From: Bacteroidota bacterium | Lineage (GTDB): Bacteria; Bacteroidota; Bacteroidia; Flavobacteriales; Flavobacteriaceae | Reading direction: 5' to 3' | DNA: 64,000 nucleotides | Assembly (NCBI GenBank): GCA_023387965.1 | Contig: JAEWHE010000040.1 | Coordinates: forward strand, 1-64,000 | Shown: positions 25,815 to 34,724 of the stretch, piece by piece | Numbering within the stretch: position 1 is the stretch's first letter | Layout of the letters: every line of letters begins with the position of its first letter | Notes under the pieces: generated by a model | Told to the model about the DNA's origin: nothing | Seen by the model: the letters and a program-made list of their open reading frames with translations, nothing else | The model's database searches: none | Position numbers and translations under genes: made by a program

Positions 25815-27443
25815 CTAAACCTGAATCACCCCTAAATTAAATTGTTTTTCAATAGGAGCGTGGTTAGCGGCTTCAATTCCCATGGAAATCCAGGTTCGGG
25901 TATCAAGCGGATCGATAATTGCGTCCGTCCAAATTCTCGCAGCCGCATAATAAGGTGAAACTTGAGCGTCGTATTTGGCTTTAATTTTTTCAAAAAGTTC
26001 TTGTTCTTTGGCTTCATCAACGACTTCGCCTTTGGATTTTAGCGAAGAAGCTTCAATTTGCATCAAAACTTTTGCTGCTTGCGTTCCACCCATAACTGCT
26101 AATTCGGCACTTGGCCAAGCAAAAATAAGCCTTGGATCGTAGGCTTTTCCACACATGGCGTAGTTTCCGGCTCCGTAAGAATTTCCAACTACAACTGTGA
26201 ATTTTGGCACGACAGAATTAGAAACAGCATTTACCATTTTGGCGCCATCTTTAATGATTCCGCCGTGCTCGGATTTCGAGCCAACCATAAATCCGGTAAC
26301 ATCTTGAAGGAAAACGAGCGGAATTTTTTTCTGATTACAATTGGCAATAAATCTCGTGGCTTTGTCCGCCGAATCAGAATAAATTACGCCTCCAAATTGC
26401 ATTTCTCCTTTTTTAGATTTGACCACTTTTCGTTGATTGGCTACAATTCCCACAGCCCAACCGTCGATTCTGGCGTAACCCGTAATAATCGTTTGACCGT
26501 AACCATCTTTGTAAGGTTCGAATTCGGAATTGTCGACCAAACGGCTGATGATTTCCATCATATCGTATTGTTCCGAACGGGATTTTGGCAAAATTCCATA
26601 AATATCTTTTTCGTCTAAAGCTGGTTTTTGCGACGCATTTCTGGAGAAACCCGCTTTTTCAAAATCACCAATTTTATCCACAATATTTTTTATTTTATCT
26701 AAAGCGTCTTTATCATCTTTAGCTTTATAATCTGTCACGCCGGAAATTTCGCAATGCGTTGTTGCGCCACCCAATGTTTCATTGTCAATAGATTCGCCAA
26801 TTGCGGCTTTCACCAAATAACTTCCTGCCAAAAAAATACTTCCAGTTTTATCAACAATCAAAGCTTCGTCAGACATTATCGGAAGGTAAGCTCCACCAGC
26901 CACGCAACTTCCCATTACGGCTGCAATTTGGGTAATTCCCATGCTACTCATAATGGCGTTATTTCTAAAAATTCTTCCAAAATGTTCTTTGTCCGGGAAA
27001 ATTTCGTCTTGCATGGGCAAATAAACACCAGCAGAATCTACTAAATAAATAATGGGCAATTTATTTTCAATGGCAATTTCTTGTGCCCGAAGATTTTTTT
27101 TGCCAGTAATAGGAAACCAAGCTCCAGCTTTTACGGTAGCATCATTGGCCACAACAATACATTGCTTTTTTTTGATGTAACCCATCTTCACAACAACCCC
27201 ACCACTTGGGCAACCGCCGTGTTCTGCATACATTCCGTCGCCGGCAAAAGCGCCAATTTCGATTGATGGAGCATTCTTATCTAATAAATAATCGATTCTT
27301 TCGCGAGCCGTCATTTTTCCTTCGGAATGCAATTTTTCGATGCGTTTTTCGCCGCCACCCATTTTTACTTTGGCGAATTTTTTCTTTAAATCAGATAATA
27401 AAAGTTTGTTGTGATCTTCGTTTTTATTGAAGTTGATGTCCAT
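25815..27443 (-). CDS. Acyl-CoA carboxylase, carboxyltransferase (beta) subunit
   Basis: 542 residues with both carboxyltransferase halves: N-terminal GKMTARERIDYLLD, EHGGCPSGGVV and GSCVAGGAYLPIMSDE; C-terminal DVTGFMVGSKSEHGGIIK and VVVGNSYGAGNYAMCG. The GGAYLPIMSDE block and the length are closest to methylcrotonyl-CoA carboxylase beta subunits of leucine degradation, though propionyl-CoA or geranyl-CoA specificity cannot be excluded. The biotin-carrying alpha subunit is not in the window. It is a cytosolic enzyme; gene runs leftwards, and its promoter region is shared with the divergent phosphate operon. Confidence 0.88.
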   Translation of the reverse strand: MDINFNKNEDHNKLLLSDLKKKFAKVKMGGGEKRIEKLHSEGKMTARERIDYLLDKNAPSIEIGAFAGDGMYAEHGGCPSGGVVVKMGYIKKKQCIVVANDATVKAGAWFPITGKKNLRAQEIAIENKLPIIYLVDSAGVYLPMQDEIFPDKEHFGRIFRNNAIMSSMGITQIAAVMGSCVAGGAYLPIMSDEALIVDKTGSIFLAGSYLVKAAIGESIDNETLGGATTHCEISGVTDYKAKDDKDALDKIKNIVDKIGDFEKAGFSRNASQKPALDEKDIYGILPKSRSEQYDMMEIISRLVDNSEFEPYKDGYGQTIITGYARIDGWAVGIVANQRKVVKSKKGEMQFGGVIYSDSADKATRFIANCNQKKIPLVFLQDVTGFMVGSKSEHGGIIKDGAKMVNAVSNSVVPKFTVVVGNSYGAGNYAMCGKAYDPRLIFAWPSAELAVMGGTQAAKVLMQIEASSLKSKGEVVDEAKEQELFEKIKAKYDAQVSPYYAAARIWTDAIIDPLDTRTWISMGIEAANHAPIEKQFNLGVIQV

Positions 27444-27586
27444 AAAATTAAATTCTGGTTGTCTATTTTAATGTGGTGCTAATGTACGAAAACGTTTGCA
27501 AAGTAGTGCTAATTCTTCCGAGGGATAATTTTGAAACATTAATTTTGTGTAAACAGAATGTCGCTGATTTTACCTATTTCTTAATA

Positions 27587-27614
27587 TTGTCTTAACATTA
27601 AAGAGGTACATTTG
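27587..27614 (+). promoter_or_regulatory. Promoter of the phosphate transport operon
   Basis: TTG at 27587-27589, spacer 17 bp, TACATTTG at 27607-27614: a good match to the Bacteroidetes consensus. Predicted transcript starts about 15 nt before the ATG at 27635. Confidence 0.65.
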
Positions 27615-27634
27615 CACCATAAAAATGTACCATT

Positions 27635-28279
27635 ATGTCTTTGAACAATATTTTCCAATTTTTAGTTCCGAAAGATAAAAAGTTCTTTCCTCTTTTCGAA
27701 CAAGCTTCATTAAATTTAACCCTTTTGGCACAAACTTTACACGATGGTGTAAATGCTCCAAAAACGGAGCGTGATGCTTATTTTAAAAAAATTGAAGAGT
27801 TAGAAGCTGTAATTGAGGAAATTACCCACAAAACCCACTTAGAATTAAGCCGAAATTTCATCACGCCATTCGATCGCGAAGATATTCATGCTTTGGTAAA
27901 AGCTATTGATGATGTTGCTGATTATTTACATGGTTCTGCAAGCAGAATGCGTTTGTACCAAGTAGAAAAAATCACTAAATCAATCAGAAAATTAACTGAA
28001 ATTAATTTAGAAGCTTGTCAGCAAATTGGTTTAGCAATTGCAGAACTTAAAAATTTGAAAAACTTAAAAGCTATTTCTGACGCTTGTAAAAAAATCAATA
28101 AGTTAGAGAGTAAAGCCGACAATGTTTTTGATAAAGCCGTTGCGGATATCTTTGAAAATGAAACTGATGCCAAAAATATTATTGCATACAAAGAAGTACT
28201 TTCGGCATTGGAGTCTGCTTCTGATAAATGCAAAAGTGTTGCCAATGTACTCGAATCGGTAGTGGTGAAACACTCGTAA
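27635..28279 (+). CDS. DUF47 (PhoU-like) accessory protein of phosphate transport
   Basis: 214 residues, all-helical PhoU-like fold: FLVPKDKKFFPLFEQASLNL, ITHKTHLELSRNFITPFDRE and DIHALVKAIDDVADYLHGSA are the DUF47 signatures. Proteins of this family are nearly always encoded directly before a Pit-type transporter, as here with a 25-bp gap, and are thought to modulate its activity. Cytoplasmic. Confidence 0.92.
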   Translation: MSLNNIFQFLVPKDKKFFPLFEQASLNLTLLAQTLHDGVNAPKTERDAYFKKIEELEAVIEEITHKTHLELSRNFITPFDREDIHALVKAIDDVADYLHGSASRMRLYQVEKITKSIRKLTEINLEACQQIGLAIAELKNLKNLKAISDACKKINKLESKADNVFDKAVADIFENETDAKNIIAYKEVLSALESASDKCKSVANVLESVVVKHS

Positions 28280-28304
28280 ATTTTTTTCACAGAAAACATT
28301 TTCT

Positions 28305-29360
28305 ATGACGCTTTTAATTATCATTATAGTACTTGCTTTAATCTTCGATTACATCAATGGTTTTCACGATGCGGCAAACTCAATTGCTACCATTGTTGCT
28401 ACAAAGGTTTTAACGCCTTTTCAAGCAGTACTTTGGGCAGCATTTTTTAACTTTTTAGCCTATTTTATTTCCAAATATTGGATTGGAGAATTTAAAATTG
28501 GTAATACGATTGCAAAATCGGTAAACGAAAATTTCATCACTCTCGAAGTAATTTTTGCTGGGTTAATTGCGGCAATCGCTTGGAACTTATTGACTTGGAA
28601 ATTAGGAATTCCTTCGTCATCTTCTCACACACTTTTGGGTGGTTTTATGGGAGCTGCTTTGGCTCACGCTGGAGCTTTGGCAAAAGATGGAGTGGATGTT
28701 ATCAACTACGTAAAAGTGATTCCAACCATTGCATTTATTTTCCTTGCACCGTTAATCGGGATGATTATTGCTTATTTTCTCACCATTTTAATTATGAATA
28801 TTTGTAGGAAAGTCCGACCTGCAAAAGCTGAAAAATGGTTCAAAAGAATGCAATTAGTTTCGTCGGCACTTTTTAGTTTGGGTCATGGCGCAAACGATGC
28901 TCAAAAAGTAATGGGAATCATTGGTGCTGCAGTGATTTATTACCATTTAAAAGTTGATTTTGATCCAAATTACCTTAACGCTGAAGACACTTTCAAGTAT
29001 TTTGTAAGCGATTATGCTTGGGTACCTTTTGTATCTTTCCTTGCAATTGGTTTAGGAACGATGAGTGGAGGTTGGAAAATTGTAAAGACTATGGGCTCTA
29101 AAATCACGAAAGTAAATGCTCTTGAAGGTGTAAGTGCCGAAACTGCTGGAGCAATGACCTTATACATTTCAGAACATTTTGGAATTCCGGTTTCTACAAC
29201 ACACACAATCACAGGTTCGATTATTGGAGTAGGAGTAACCAAAAGAGTTTCTGCAGTTCGTTGGGGTGTAACTATCAGCTTACTTTGGGCTTGGATTTTA
29301 ACCATTCCAGTTTCGGCGTTGATTGCGGCCTTGGTTTATTACTTGATTTCTGCGTTTTAA
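28305..29360 (+). CDS. pit: Inorganic phosphate transporter, Pit family
   Basis: 351 residues, about ten transmembrane helices. Both inverted Pit repeats are visible: GFHDAANSIATIVATKVLTP near the N-terminus and GHGANDAQKVMGIIGA in the middle, plus SSSHTLLGG and the C-terminal GIPVSTTHTITGSIIGVG. Low-affinity phosphate (metal-phosphate) symport across the inner membrane. Second gene of an operon with the DUF47 protein; a strong terminator follows at 29378-29413. Confidence 0.93.
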   Translation: MTLLIIIIVLALIFDYINGFHDAANSIATIVATKVLTPFQAVLWAAFFNFLAYFISKYWIGEFKIGNTIAKSVNENFITLEVIFAGLIAAIAWNLLTWKLGIPSSSSHTLLGGFMGAALAHAGALAKDGVDVINYVKVIPTIAFIFLAPLIGMIIAYFLTILIMNICRKVRPAKAEKWFKRMQLVSSALFSLGHGANDAQKVMGIIGAAVIYYHLKVDFDPNYLNAEDTFKYFVSDYAWVPFVSFLAIGLGTMSGGWKIVKTMGSKITKVNALEGVSAETAGAMTLYISEHFGIPVSTTHTITGSIIGVGVTKRVSAVRWGVTISLLWAWILTIPVSALIAALVYYLISAF

Positions 29361-29377
29361 AAAATAGTTTAGAGATA

Positions 29378-29413
29378 AAAAAAATAGCTGCTCAGTTGAG
29401 CAGCTATTTTTTT
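29378..29413 (+). terminator. Terminator of the pit operon
   Basis: A perfect 17-bp stem (A-run, TAGCTGCTCA paired with TGAGCAGCTA, T-run) with a 2-base loop. A textbook intrinsic terminator 17 bp after the pit stop. Confidence 0.85.
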
Positions 29414-29416
29414 TTG

Positions 29417-29453
29417 AGTTTCAGAGTTTCAAAGTTTCAGAGTTTCAAAGTTT
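29417..29453. repeat. Short tandem repeat, 16-bp unit
   Basis: AGTTTCAGAGTTTCAA occurs twice back to back and a third copy is begun. Lies between the pit terminator and the 3' end of prfB; no function evident. Confidence 0.8.
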
Positions 29454-29514
29454 AGCGAATTTTAAAAAAAATAAAACTACCAACCTCAAATACTCCAAAC
29501 TCACAACTCATAAC

Positions 29515-30616
29515 TCATAACTCTTCCTCCTTTTGTCCCATCATCATCAAGAACGATTTTAAAAACGGGTCTAAATCGCCATTCATCACGCCTTCAACGT
29601 CACTGGTTTCGTGACCGGTTCTGACGTCTTTGATTAATTTATAAGGATGCATCACATAATTTCTAATTTGCGATCCCCATTCGATTTTCATTTTTCCGGC
29701 TTCAATGTCAGCACGTTGCGCCATTTGTTTTTTGAGTTCGATTTCGTACAACTGCGATTTTAGCATTTGCATCGCTCGTTGACGATTGTCTTGCTGAGAA
29801 CGTGTTTCAGAACATTGAATCTGGATTCCCGTTGGTTTGTGAAACAATTGAACTTTGGTTTCCACTTTGTTCACGTTTTGTCCACCAGCTCCACTTGATC
29901 TTGACGTTACAATCTCAATATCGGCAGGATTAATTTCGATTTCGATTGAATCATCAACCAAAGGATAAACATAAACTGAAGCGAACGAAGTGTGGCGTTT
30001 TCCGTTACTGTCAAATGGCGAAATTCGGACTAAGCGATGAACGCCGTTTTCACCTTTTAAATAGCCGAAAGCAAAATCGCCTTCAAATTCGAGGGTTACG
30101 GTTTTAATCCCGGCAACATCGCCTTCTTGAAAGTTCAGTTCGCGGATTTTATAACCGTTTTTTTCACCCCACATCAAATACATTCTCATCAACATTGAAG
30201 CCCAATCGCAACTTTCAGTTCCGCCTGCTCCTGAAGTGATTTGCAAAACCGCACTCATAGAATCCCCTTCGTCTGAAAGCATGTTGCGGAATTCGATGTT
30301 TTCCAAGTGATTGTTGGCCAAATCGTAGGTTTGGTCTAATTCTTCCACGGTAAGTTCGCCTTCACGGTAAAATTCTGAGGCTAACTGGAGTTCGTCTACT
30401 AAAGATTCAGCTTTGTTGTAATCTTCGACCCATTTTTTCTTGGATCGGAGATTTTTAATGTGGGCTTCGGCTTCTTTGGCGTTGTTCCAAAAGTCAGGTG
30501 CGAGTGTTTTTTCCTCTTCGTTGGTAATTTCGATTAGTTTTTTATCAACGTCAAAGATACCTCCTCAACGCTCCAAGGCGTTCAACGATACCTTTAATTT
30601 GTTCGGTAGTTGTCAT
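29515..30616 (-). CDS. prfB: Peptide chain release factor 2 with programmed +1 frameshift
   Basis: The ATG at 30616 starts MTTTEQIKGIVERLGALRRYL; codon 22 is an in-frame TGA at 30551-30553. Reading continues in the +1 frame (CTT-T-GAC, ...DVDKKLIEITNEEEKTLAPD) to the stop at 29515, giving about 366 residues, the normal RF2 length. The slippery CUUUGA preceded by AGGAGGU, an internal Shine-Dalgarno-like sequence, is the classic autoregulatory frameshift site. The catalytic GGQ motif (SGAGGQNVNKVETKV) is intact. Recognises UGA and UAA stop codons; low RF2 lets the ribosome shift at its own UGA. Confidence 0.95.
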
Positions 30617-30626
30617 AAATTAGTTA

Positions 30627-30634
30627 TACTTTTG
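30627..30634 (+). promoter_or_regulatory. -7 element, plus strand, before the repeat-like leader
   Basis: TACTTTTG fits TAnnTTTG; a TTTG lies 25 bp upstream, a little far. If used, transcription begins near 30641, just before the structured element and the threonine aldolase gene. Confidence 0.4.
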
Positions 30635-30654
30635 TGTTCGGTTGAAGCAGGATT

Positions 30655-30810
30655 TTGTGCCTAGCCCTGATGGAAGTGGAAATCCTTTTGAAGCTTGCGA
30701 CTATTTTTTTGTTGAATAAAAAAAGCGACCGGCAGGAAGCTCTTTTTTATTTTACAAAAAAAAGGAGCTAGCAAAAAAGATTGTAACGTACAGCAGGAAG
30801 TGGCTTCTAA
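30655..30810 (+). ncRNA. Flavobacterial noncoding element in the ltaE leader
   Basis: A 5' box GCCTAGCCCTGATGGAAG begins at 30659. It is followed by a variable hairpin-forming middle (AGCTCTTTTTT pairs with an A-run ending GGAGCT, 30738-30769) and a 3' box GATTGTAACGTACAGCAGGA and GTGGCTTCTAA. From memory, these boxes recur in intergenic regions of Flavobacterium genomes, possibly corresponding to the Flavo-1 type RNA motif; I could not confirm this. Here it would form the 5' leader of the threonine aldolase transcript. Confidence 0.5.
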
Positions 30811-30859
30811 AAAAAATCCAGCTTTTGAAAGAACAAAAATAAGAGATAGTTTTGATTTT

Positions 30860-31885
30860 ATGGAAATAAATTTGGTGAGTGATACCGTGACCAAGCCGAC
30901 GAATGAGATGTTGCAGGCGATGTTTCGCTCGAAAGTGGGGGATGATGTTTACAAGCAAGACCCGACTGTGATTGAGCTGGAGGAGATGGTGGCGAATATT
31001 TTTGGGATGGAAGCGGCGCTTTTTTTTCCGTCTGGGACGATGGCAAATCAGGCGGCAATTAAGTTACATACGAATCCGGGTGAACAAATTATTTGCGATA
31101 AATGGTCGCATATTTTTCATTATGAAGGCGGTGGTGCTTCGTTTAACAGCGGTGTTTCGTGCTGTTTGGTAGATGGCGAAAGGGGAATGATGACGGCTGA
31201 TCAGGTGGCGGAATCGATTAATCCGCCGGATTTTTATCACAGCCCGAAAACGAGTTTGGTGAGTATTGAAAATACGACAAATAAAGGTGGTGGCGCTTGT
31301 TATGATGTTGAAACTTTGCGTGATATTGAACAAGTTTGCCGCGATAATGGCTTGAAATATCACTTGGATGGTGCGAGAATTTGGAATGCTTTGGTGGCAA
31401 AACGACAAAACCCGAAGCATTTTGGGGAAATTTTTGATACGATTTCGGTGTGTTTGTCTAAAGGTTTGGGAGCTCCGGTGGGTTCGGTTTTAATTGGTGA
31501 CCAAGAAACGATTGACCGTGCTTTGCGGGTGCGAAAAATTTTTGGCGGCGGAATGCGACAAGCCGGATATTTGGCTGGTGCGGGAATTTTTGCGTTGCAA
31601 CACAACGTGAGCCGTTTGCAGGAGGATCATAACAAGGCGAAAGAATTGGCGTATGTTTTGAGAAATTTGAGTTGGGTGGAAAGTGTGGAACCGGTGGAAA
31701 CGAATATTTTGATTTTTGCGGTAAAACCACAAATTCCGGAAAGTTTGGTGATTGAAAAATTAAAGCAGAAAAATGTTTTGATTAGTGTTTTAGGCAAAGG
31801 AAAATTACGAATTGTAACGCATCTCGATTACCGCGATGTGATGCATACTTATGTGATGGAAACGTTACAGAAAATGACTTTTTAA
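30860..31885 (+). CDS. ltaE: Low-specificity L-threonine aldolase
   Basis: 341 residues from ATG 30860 (MEINLVSDTVTKPTNEMLQA); an upstream in-frame start would add 20 residues encoded by the leader element and is rejected. PLP-dependent beta-eliminating lyase fold: GDDVYKQDPT, FFPSGTMANQAA, HIFHYEGGG, LDGARIWNA, and the PLP-binding lysine K201 in CLSKGLGAPVGS. Cleaves threonine/allo-threonine to glycine and acetaldehyde in the cytosol. Single gene with its own terminator. Confidence 0.92.
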   Translation: MEINLVSDTVTKPTNEMLQAMFRSKVGDDVYKQDPTVIELEEMVANIFGMEAALFFPSGTMANQAAIKLHTNPGEQIICDKWSHIFHYEGGGASFNSGVSCCLVDGERGMMTADQVAESINPPDFYHSPKTSLVSIENTTNKGGGACYDVETLRDIEQVCRDNGLKYHLDGARIWNALVAKRQNPKHFGEIFDTISVCLSKGLGAPVGSVLIGDQETIDRALRVRKIFGGGMRQAGYLAGAGIFALQHNVSRLQEDHNKAKELAYVLRNLSWVESVEPVETNILIFAVKPQIPESLVIEKLKQKNVLISVLGKGKLRIVTHLDYRDVMHTYVMETLQKMTF

Positions 31886-31920
31886 AAAATACCCCGAATG
31901 ATTGGTTCGGGGTATTTTTT
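31884..31920. terminator. Bidirectional terminator
   Basis: AAAAAATACCCCGAA pairs perfectly with TTCGGGGTATTTTTT around a 7-base loop, between the convergent ltaE and M28 peptidase genes. Confidence 0.85.
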
Positions 31921-31936
31921 TGAAAGATTTTTAATT

Positions 31937-32938
31937 TTATTCTCCATCTCTATCCACTTTAATCCGCTCTTTTCTATTGGCGATTTCCCAAGCGGTGGCA
32001 AAAACCAATTGGGTTCTTTTGGCTAATAAATCATACTCAATTTTATCAGGTGTGTCGCCCGGTTTGTGGTAATCTTCGTGAACGCCATTGAAATAAAAAA
32101 GTGAAGGAATTCCGTTTTTAGCAAAGTTATAATGGTCTGAACGGTAGTAAATTCTTTCAGGATCATTGCGATCGTTGTATTTGTAATCGAGCAAAAGTTT
32201 GGTGTATTGCTCATTGGCTTTTTCGGAAATTTTGTGCAAATCCGTGCTTAATCTATCAGAACCAATTAAATAAACATAGTTTCCGTTATTTTTATGCAAA
32301 TCATCGCGACGGCCAATCATGTCAATATTCAAATCAACCACTGTATTTTTGAGCGGGAAAATTGGATTTTCTACATAAAATCTCGAGCCGTGCAATCCAT
32401 GTTCTTCACCTGTTACGTGCAAAAATAAGATAGAACGTTTCGGACCTTTTCCGTCTTTTTTGGCTTGGTTAAAAACACGTGCAATTTCTAAAAGTGCCAC
32501 AGTTCCTGAACCGTCATCATCAGCACCATTGTAGATTTCGCCGTTTTTCATTCCCACGTGATCGTAATGTGCAGAAATCACCACAATCTCTTCTGGTTTT
32601 TCTGTTCCTTCGATAAATGCCCAAATGTTTTCAGAGTCATTTAAAGCGGGAGAATATTGGCGCTTCATAAATTTTGAAGGAACGGCTTGGTAATAACTTT
32701 CGGCACCTTTTGGATGCGGAATTCCCATTTTTTCATACTGCGAAATCAGGTATTTTCCAGCTTTTTTTTGTCCGGGTTCGCCTGTGTTTCGACCTTCCAT
32801 TTCATCCGAAGCAACGATGTAAAGGTGGGTTTTTAAATTTTCGGCAGAAATATTATCTACGTATTTAACTGATTTTGATCCGGAACAACTCACCAAAAAT
32901 AGTGACAGTACAAATCCGGAAAGCAAACTTTTTTTCAT
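31937..32938 (-). CDS. M28 family zinc aminopeptidase, lipoprotein
   Basis: 333 residues. Lipoprotein signal with lipobox ending at Cys18 (LFLVSCSG). M28 metal ligands and catalytic residues are visible: SAHYDHVG (H124), NGADDDGSG (D140), GEEHGLHGS (E178/E179), DMIG (D206) and a C-terminal HEDYHKPGDT. Expected to remove N-terminal amino acids from peptides in the periplasm or at the outer membrane. Ten bases downstream of the neighbouring leftward DUF3667 gene, so they may be co-transcribed. Confidence 0.9.
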   Translation of the reverse strand: MKKSLLSGFVLSLFLVSCSGSKSVKYVDNISAENLKTHLYIVASDEMEGRNTGEPGQKKAGKYLISQYEKMGIPHPKGAESYYQAVPSKFMKRQYSPALNDSENIWAFIEGTEKPEEIVVISAHYDHVGMKNGEIYNGADDDGSGTVALLEIARVFNQAKKDGKGPKRSILFLHVTGEEHGLHGSRFYVENPIFPLKNTVVDLNIDMIGRRDDLHKNNGNYVYLIGSDRLSTDLHKISEKANEQYTKLLLDYKYNDRNDPERIYYRSDHYNFAKNGIPSLFYFNGVHEDYHKPGDTPDKIEYDLLAKRTQLVFATAWEIANRKERIKVDRDGE

Positions 32939-32947
32939 AATAAATTT

Positions 32948-33907
32948 TTATTGAACGTGTGACAAACTATAAATGAACAATCCGATCAAGGCGACAACTA
33001 TCCAGAATGCATTTACGAAAAATAGTAAAAATCCTTTAGATCTGGAAACAAATTTGCTTTCTCCGTACACTTTTCTGTGAGCTCGAAAAAAGTAGAAAAA
33101 GCAATACAAAGTAGAAACCAACGCGACGAAGCTATAAAGAGCATCGATGTAGTAAATTAGTTCCAAAAGCCAGTTGAACAACACATTTACAGTAATTACC
33201 AACAATAGAAAGGAGAAATAATGTAAGGTGAAAACACCACTATCGAAATAAAACCATTTCTTTTTGTTGTGTATTAGCCAAAGAAAAAATGCGAAAAGTG
33301 GCATGTAGAGAAAAAGTACTTTTGGCAAATTGTGCATAAATGACTCGACAACTTCATCATGTAGTTGTTGATTCGACCGTAATTTCCTCAAATTAAAAGA
33401 AATTTTCGCTGCCTTATATTCCAATGGCGTATAACGTTTATTTTTTGGCAAAAATTGCTGAAGAGAATCTAATTCCTGAATGCTATTAAATTTTTCCTTT
33501 TCAAACATCGTAAAACCTTCCAATTCAGTCACATCTTCTTCATCGATGTTTGGAACTTCTTCTATTGTTACAACATCCCCGAAAAGCGATACTTCCGGCA
33601 AAAGATTTGGAATTAAAAAAGTCATAAAACTGATAAAAATATACAACTTCACCGGAGGTACGTATTTTTTTCTTTTTCCCGAAAGATATTCCTGCGTCAA
33701 TTTTCCAGGTTGCAGTAAAAGTGCCTTCATGGTTTTCCAAAAACTACTGTCGTAATGGGCCAAGTCTTCGGCAAAATGGGTAAATAAATAATGAAAAGAT
33801 TGCCGCGTTTCGGAGTTTTCCTGACCGCAATTAGGGCAAAATTTATTTTCCACCACATAATTACAGTTGAGGCAGGTTTTGTCAATTCTGATTTTATGAT
33901 TTCCCAT
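32948..33907 (-). CDS. DUF3667 membrane protein with zinc ribbon
   Basis: 319 residues from ATG 33907 (MGNHKIRIDKTCLNC); a GTG seven codons upstream is less likely. The N-terminal zinc ribbon (CLNC ... CPNCG) is followed by the family motif HYDSSFWKTMKALLLQPGKL, then TQEYLSGKRKKYVPPVKLY, and four to five transmembrane helices. DUF3667 proteins are widespread in Bacteroidetes and have no established function. Precedes the M28 peptidase on the same strand. Confidence 0.88.
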   Translation of the reverse strand: MGNHKIRIDKTCLNCNYVVENKFCPNCGQENSETRQSFHYLFTHFAEDLAHYDSSFWKTMKALLLQPGKLTQEYLSGKRKKYVPPVKLYIFISFMTFLIPNLLPEVSLFGDVVTIEEVPNIDEEDVTELEGFTMFEKEKFNSIQELDSLQQFLPKNKRYTPLEYKAAKISFNLRKLRSNQQLHDEVVESFMHNLPKVLFLYMPLFAFFLWLIHNKKKWFYFDSGVFTLHYFSFLLLVITVNVLFNWLLELIYYIDALYSFVALVSTLYCFFYFFRAHRKVYGESKFVSRSKGFLLFFVNAFWIVVALIGLFIYSLSHVQ

Positions 33908-33967
33908 GTGGCACCGTTGTTTCGGCACTAAAACTACTAAAAAAATTTTTTGCTACACAAAAAAAAA

Positions 33968-34002
33968 CAAGGCTTCAATGCAATTGCTGCATCGAAGCCT
34001 TG
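33968..34002. terminator. Terminator of the DJ-1/PfpI gene
   Basis: CAAGGCTTCAATGCA and TGCTGCATCGAAGCCTTG form a long stem with one mismatch, with A/T flanks, 25 bp downstream of the leftward stop at 34027. Confidence 0.75.
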
Positions 34003-34026
34003 CGGTTCGAATTACAAAACTCTAAA

Positions 34027-34575
34027 TTAACGTGATTGTAATTCGTGTTTACCTTCTTTAATTTCTTCCACCGTTTTTTTGTTGAAAGCCGGTAAATCGT
34101 CAGGATTTCTGCTGGTTACCAAGCCGTTATCTACCACAACTTCTTCATCTGTCCAAGTGGCTCCTGCATTGATTAAATCATTTTTCACCGAAAAAAACGA
34201 AGTAACGTTTCTACCTTCTAAAACATCTGCATCAACTAAAATTTGTGGTCCGTGGCAAATAGCGGCAACGGGTTTTTTTTGTTCAAAAAAATCTTTTACA
34301 AAATTTACAGCACTTTCCTCGCGACGCAACAAATCAGGATTAATAACGCCTCCAGGCAATACCAAAGCGTGATAATCACTCGCCGAAACTTCGCTTAAAG
34401 TTTTATCTACGTTGTATTCTTTTCCCCAGTTTCCATCAGCCCAACTTTTGATCGAACCGCTTTTTAAACTTACAATTTCTGCGGTCCAGCCTTGTTGTTC
34501 CAAATGTTCTTTTGGTGATTGTAATTCGCTTTCTTCAAATCCGTTTGTGGCTAAAATGGCAATTTTTTTACTCAT
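34027..34575 (-). CDS. DJ-1/PfpI family protein (YhbO-like)
   Basis: 182 residues. Starts MSKKIAILATNGFEESEL with the conserved glutamate, has HALVLPGGVINPD, and the nucleophile elbow AAICHGPQILVDA with Cys107-His108. The family includes intracellular proteases and protein/nucleotide deglycases protecting against oxidative and glyoxal stress. Cytoplasmic, single gene with terminator on its 3' side. Confidence 0.9.
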   Translation of the reverse strand: MSKKIAILATNGFEESELQSPKEHLEQQGWTAEIVSLKSGSIKSWADGNWGKEYNVDKTLSEVSASDYHALVLPGGVINPDLLRREESAVNFVKDFFEQKKPVAAICHGPQILVDADVLEGRNVTSFFSVKNDLINAGATWTDEEVVVDNGLVTSRNPDDLPAFNKKTVEEIKEGKHELQSR

Positions 34576-34724
34576 AATATTATTTTTTAAGTTGATTAAA
34601 TTTGAATATTAAAATTACGCCGAAATCCGCCCAAACTCGCCCAAATGCTTATTAAACAATCGTTAATCTTTGTTAAGAATCGGGCAAATCATCGTATCTT
34701 AATTCAAAAAAAGAAATACCATTT

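Noticed and set aside
29515..30348. prfB as a truncated gene or pseudogene
   Set aside because: The missing N-terminus is upstream in another frame behind a classic programmed frameshift site, giving normal RF2 length.
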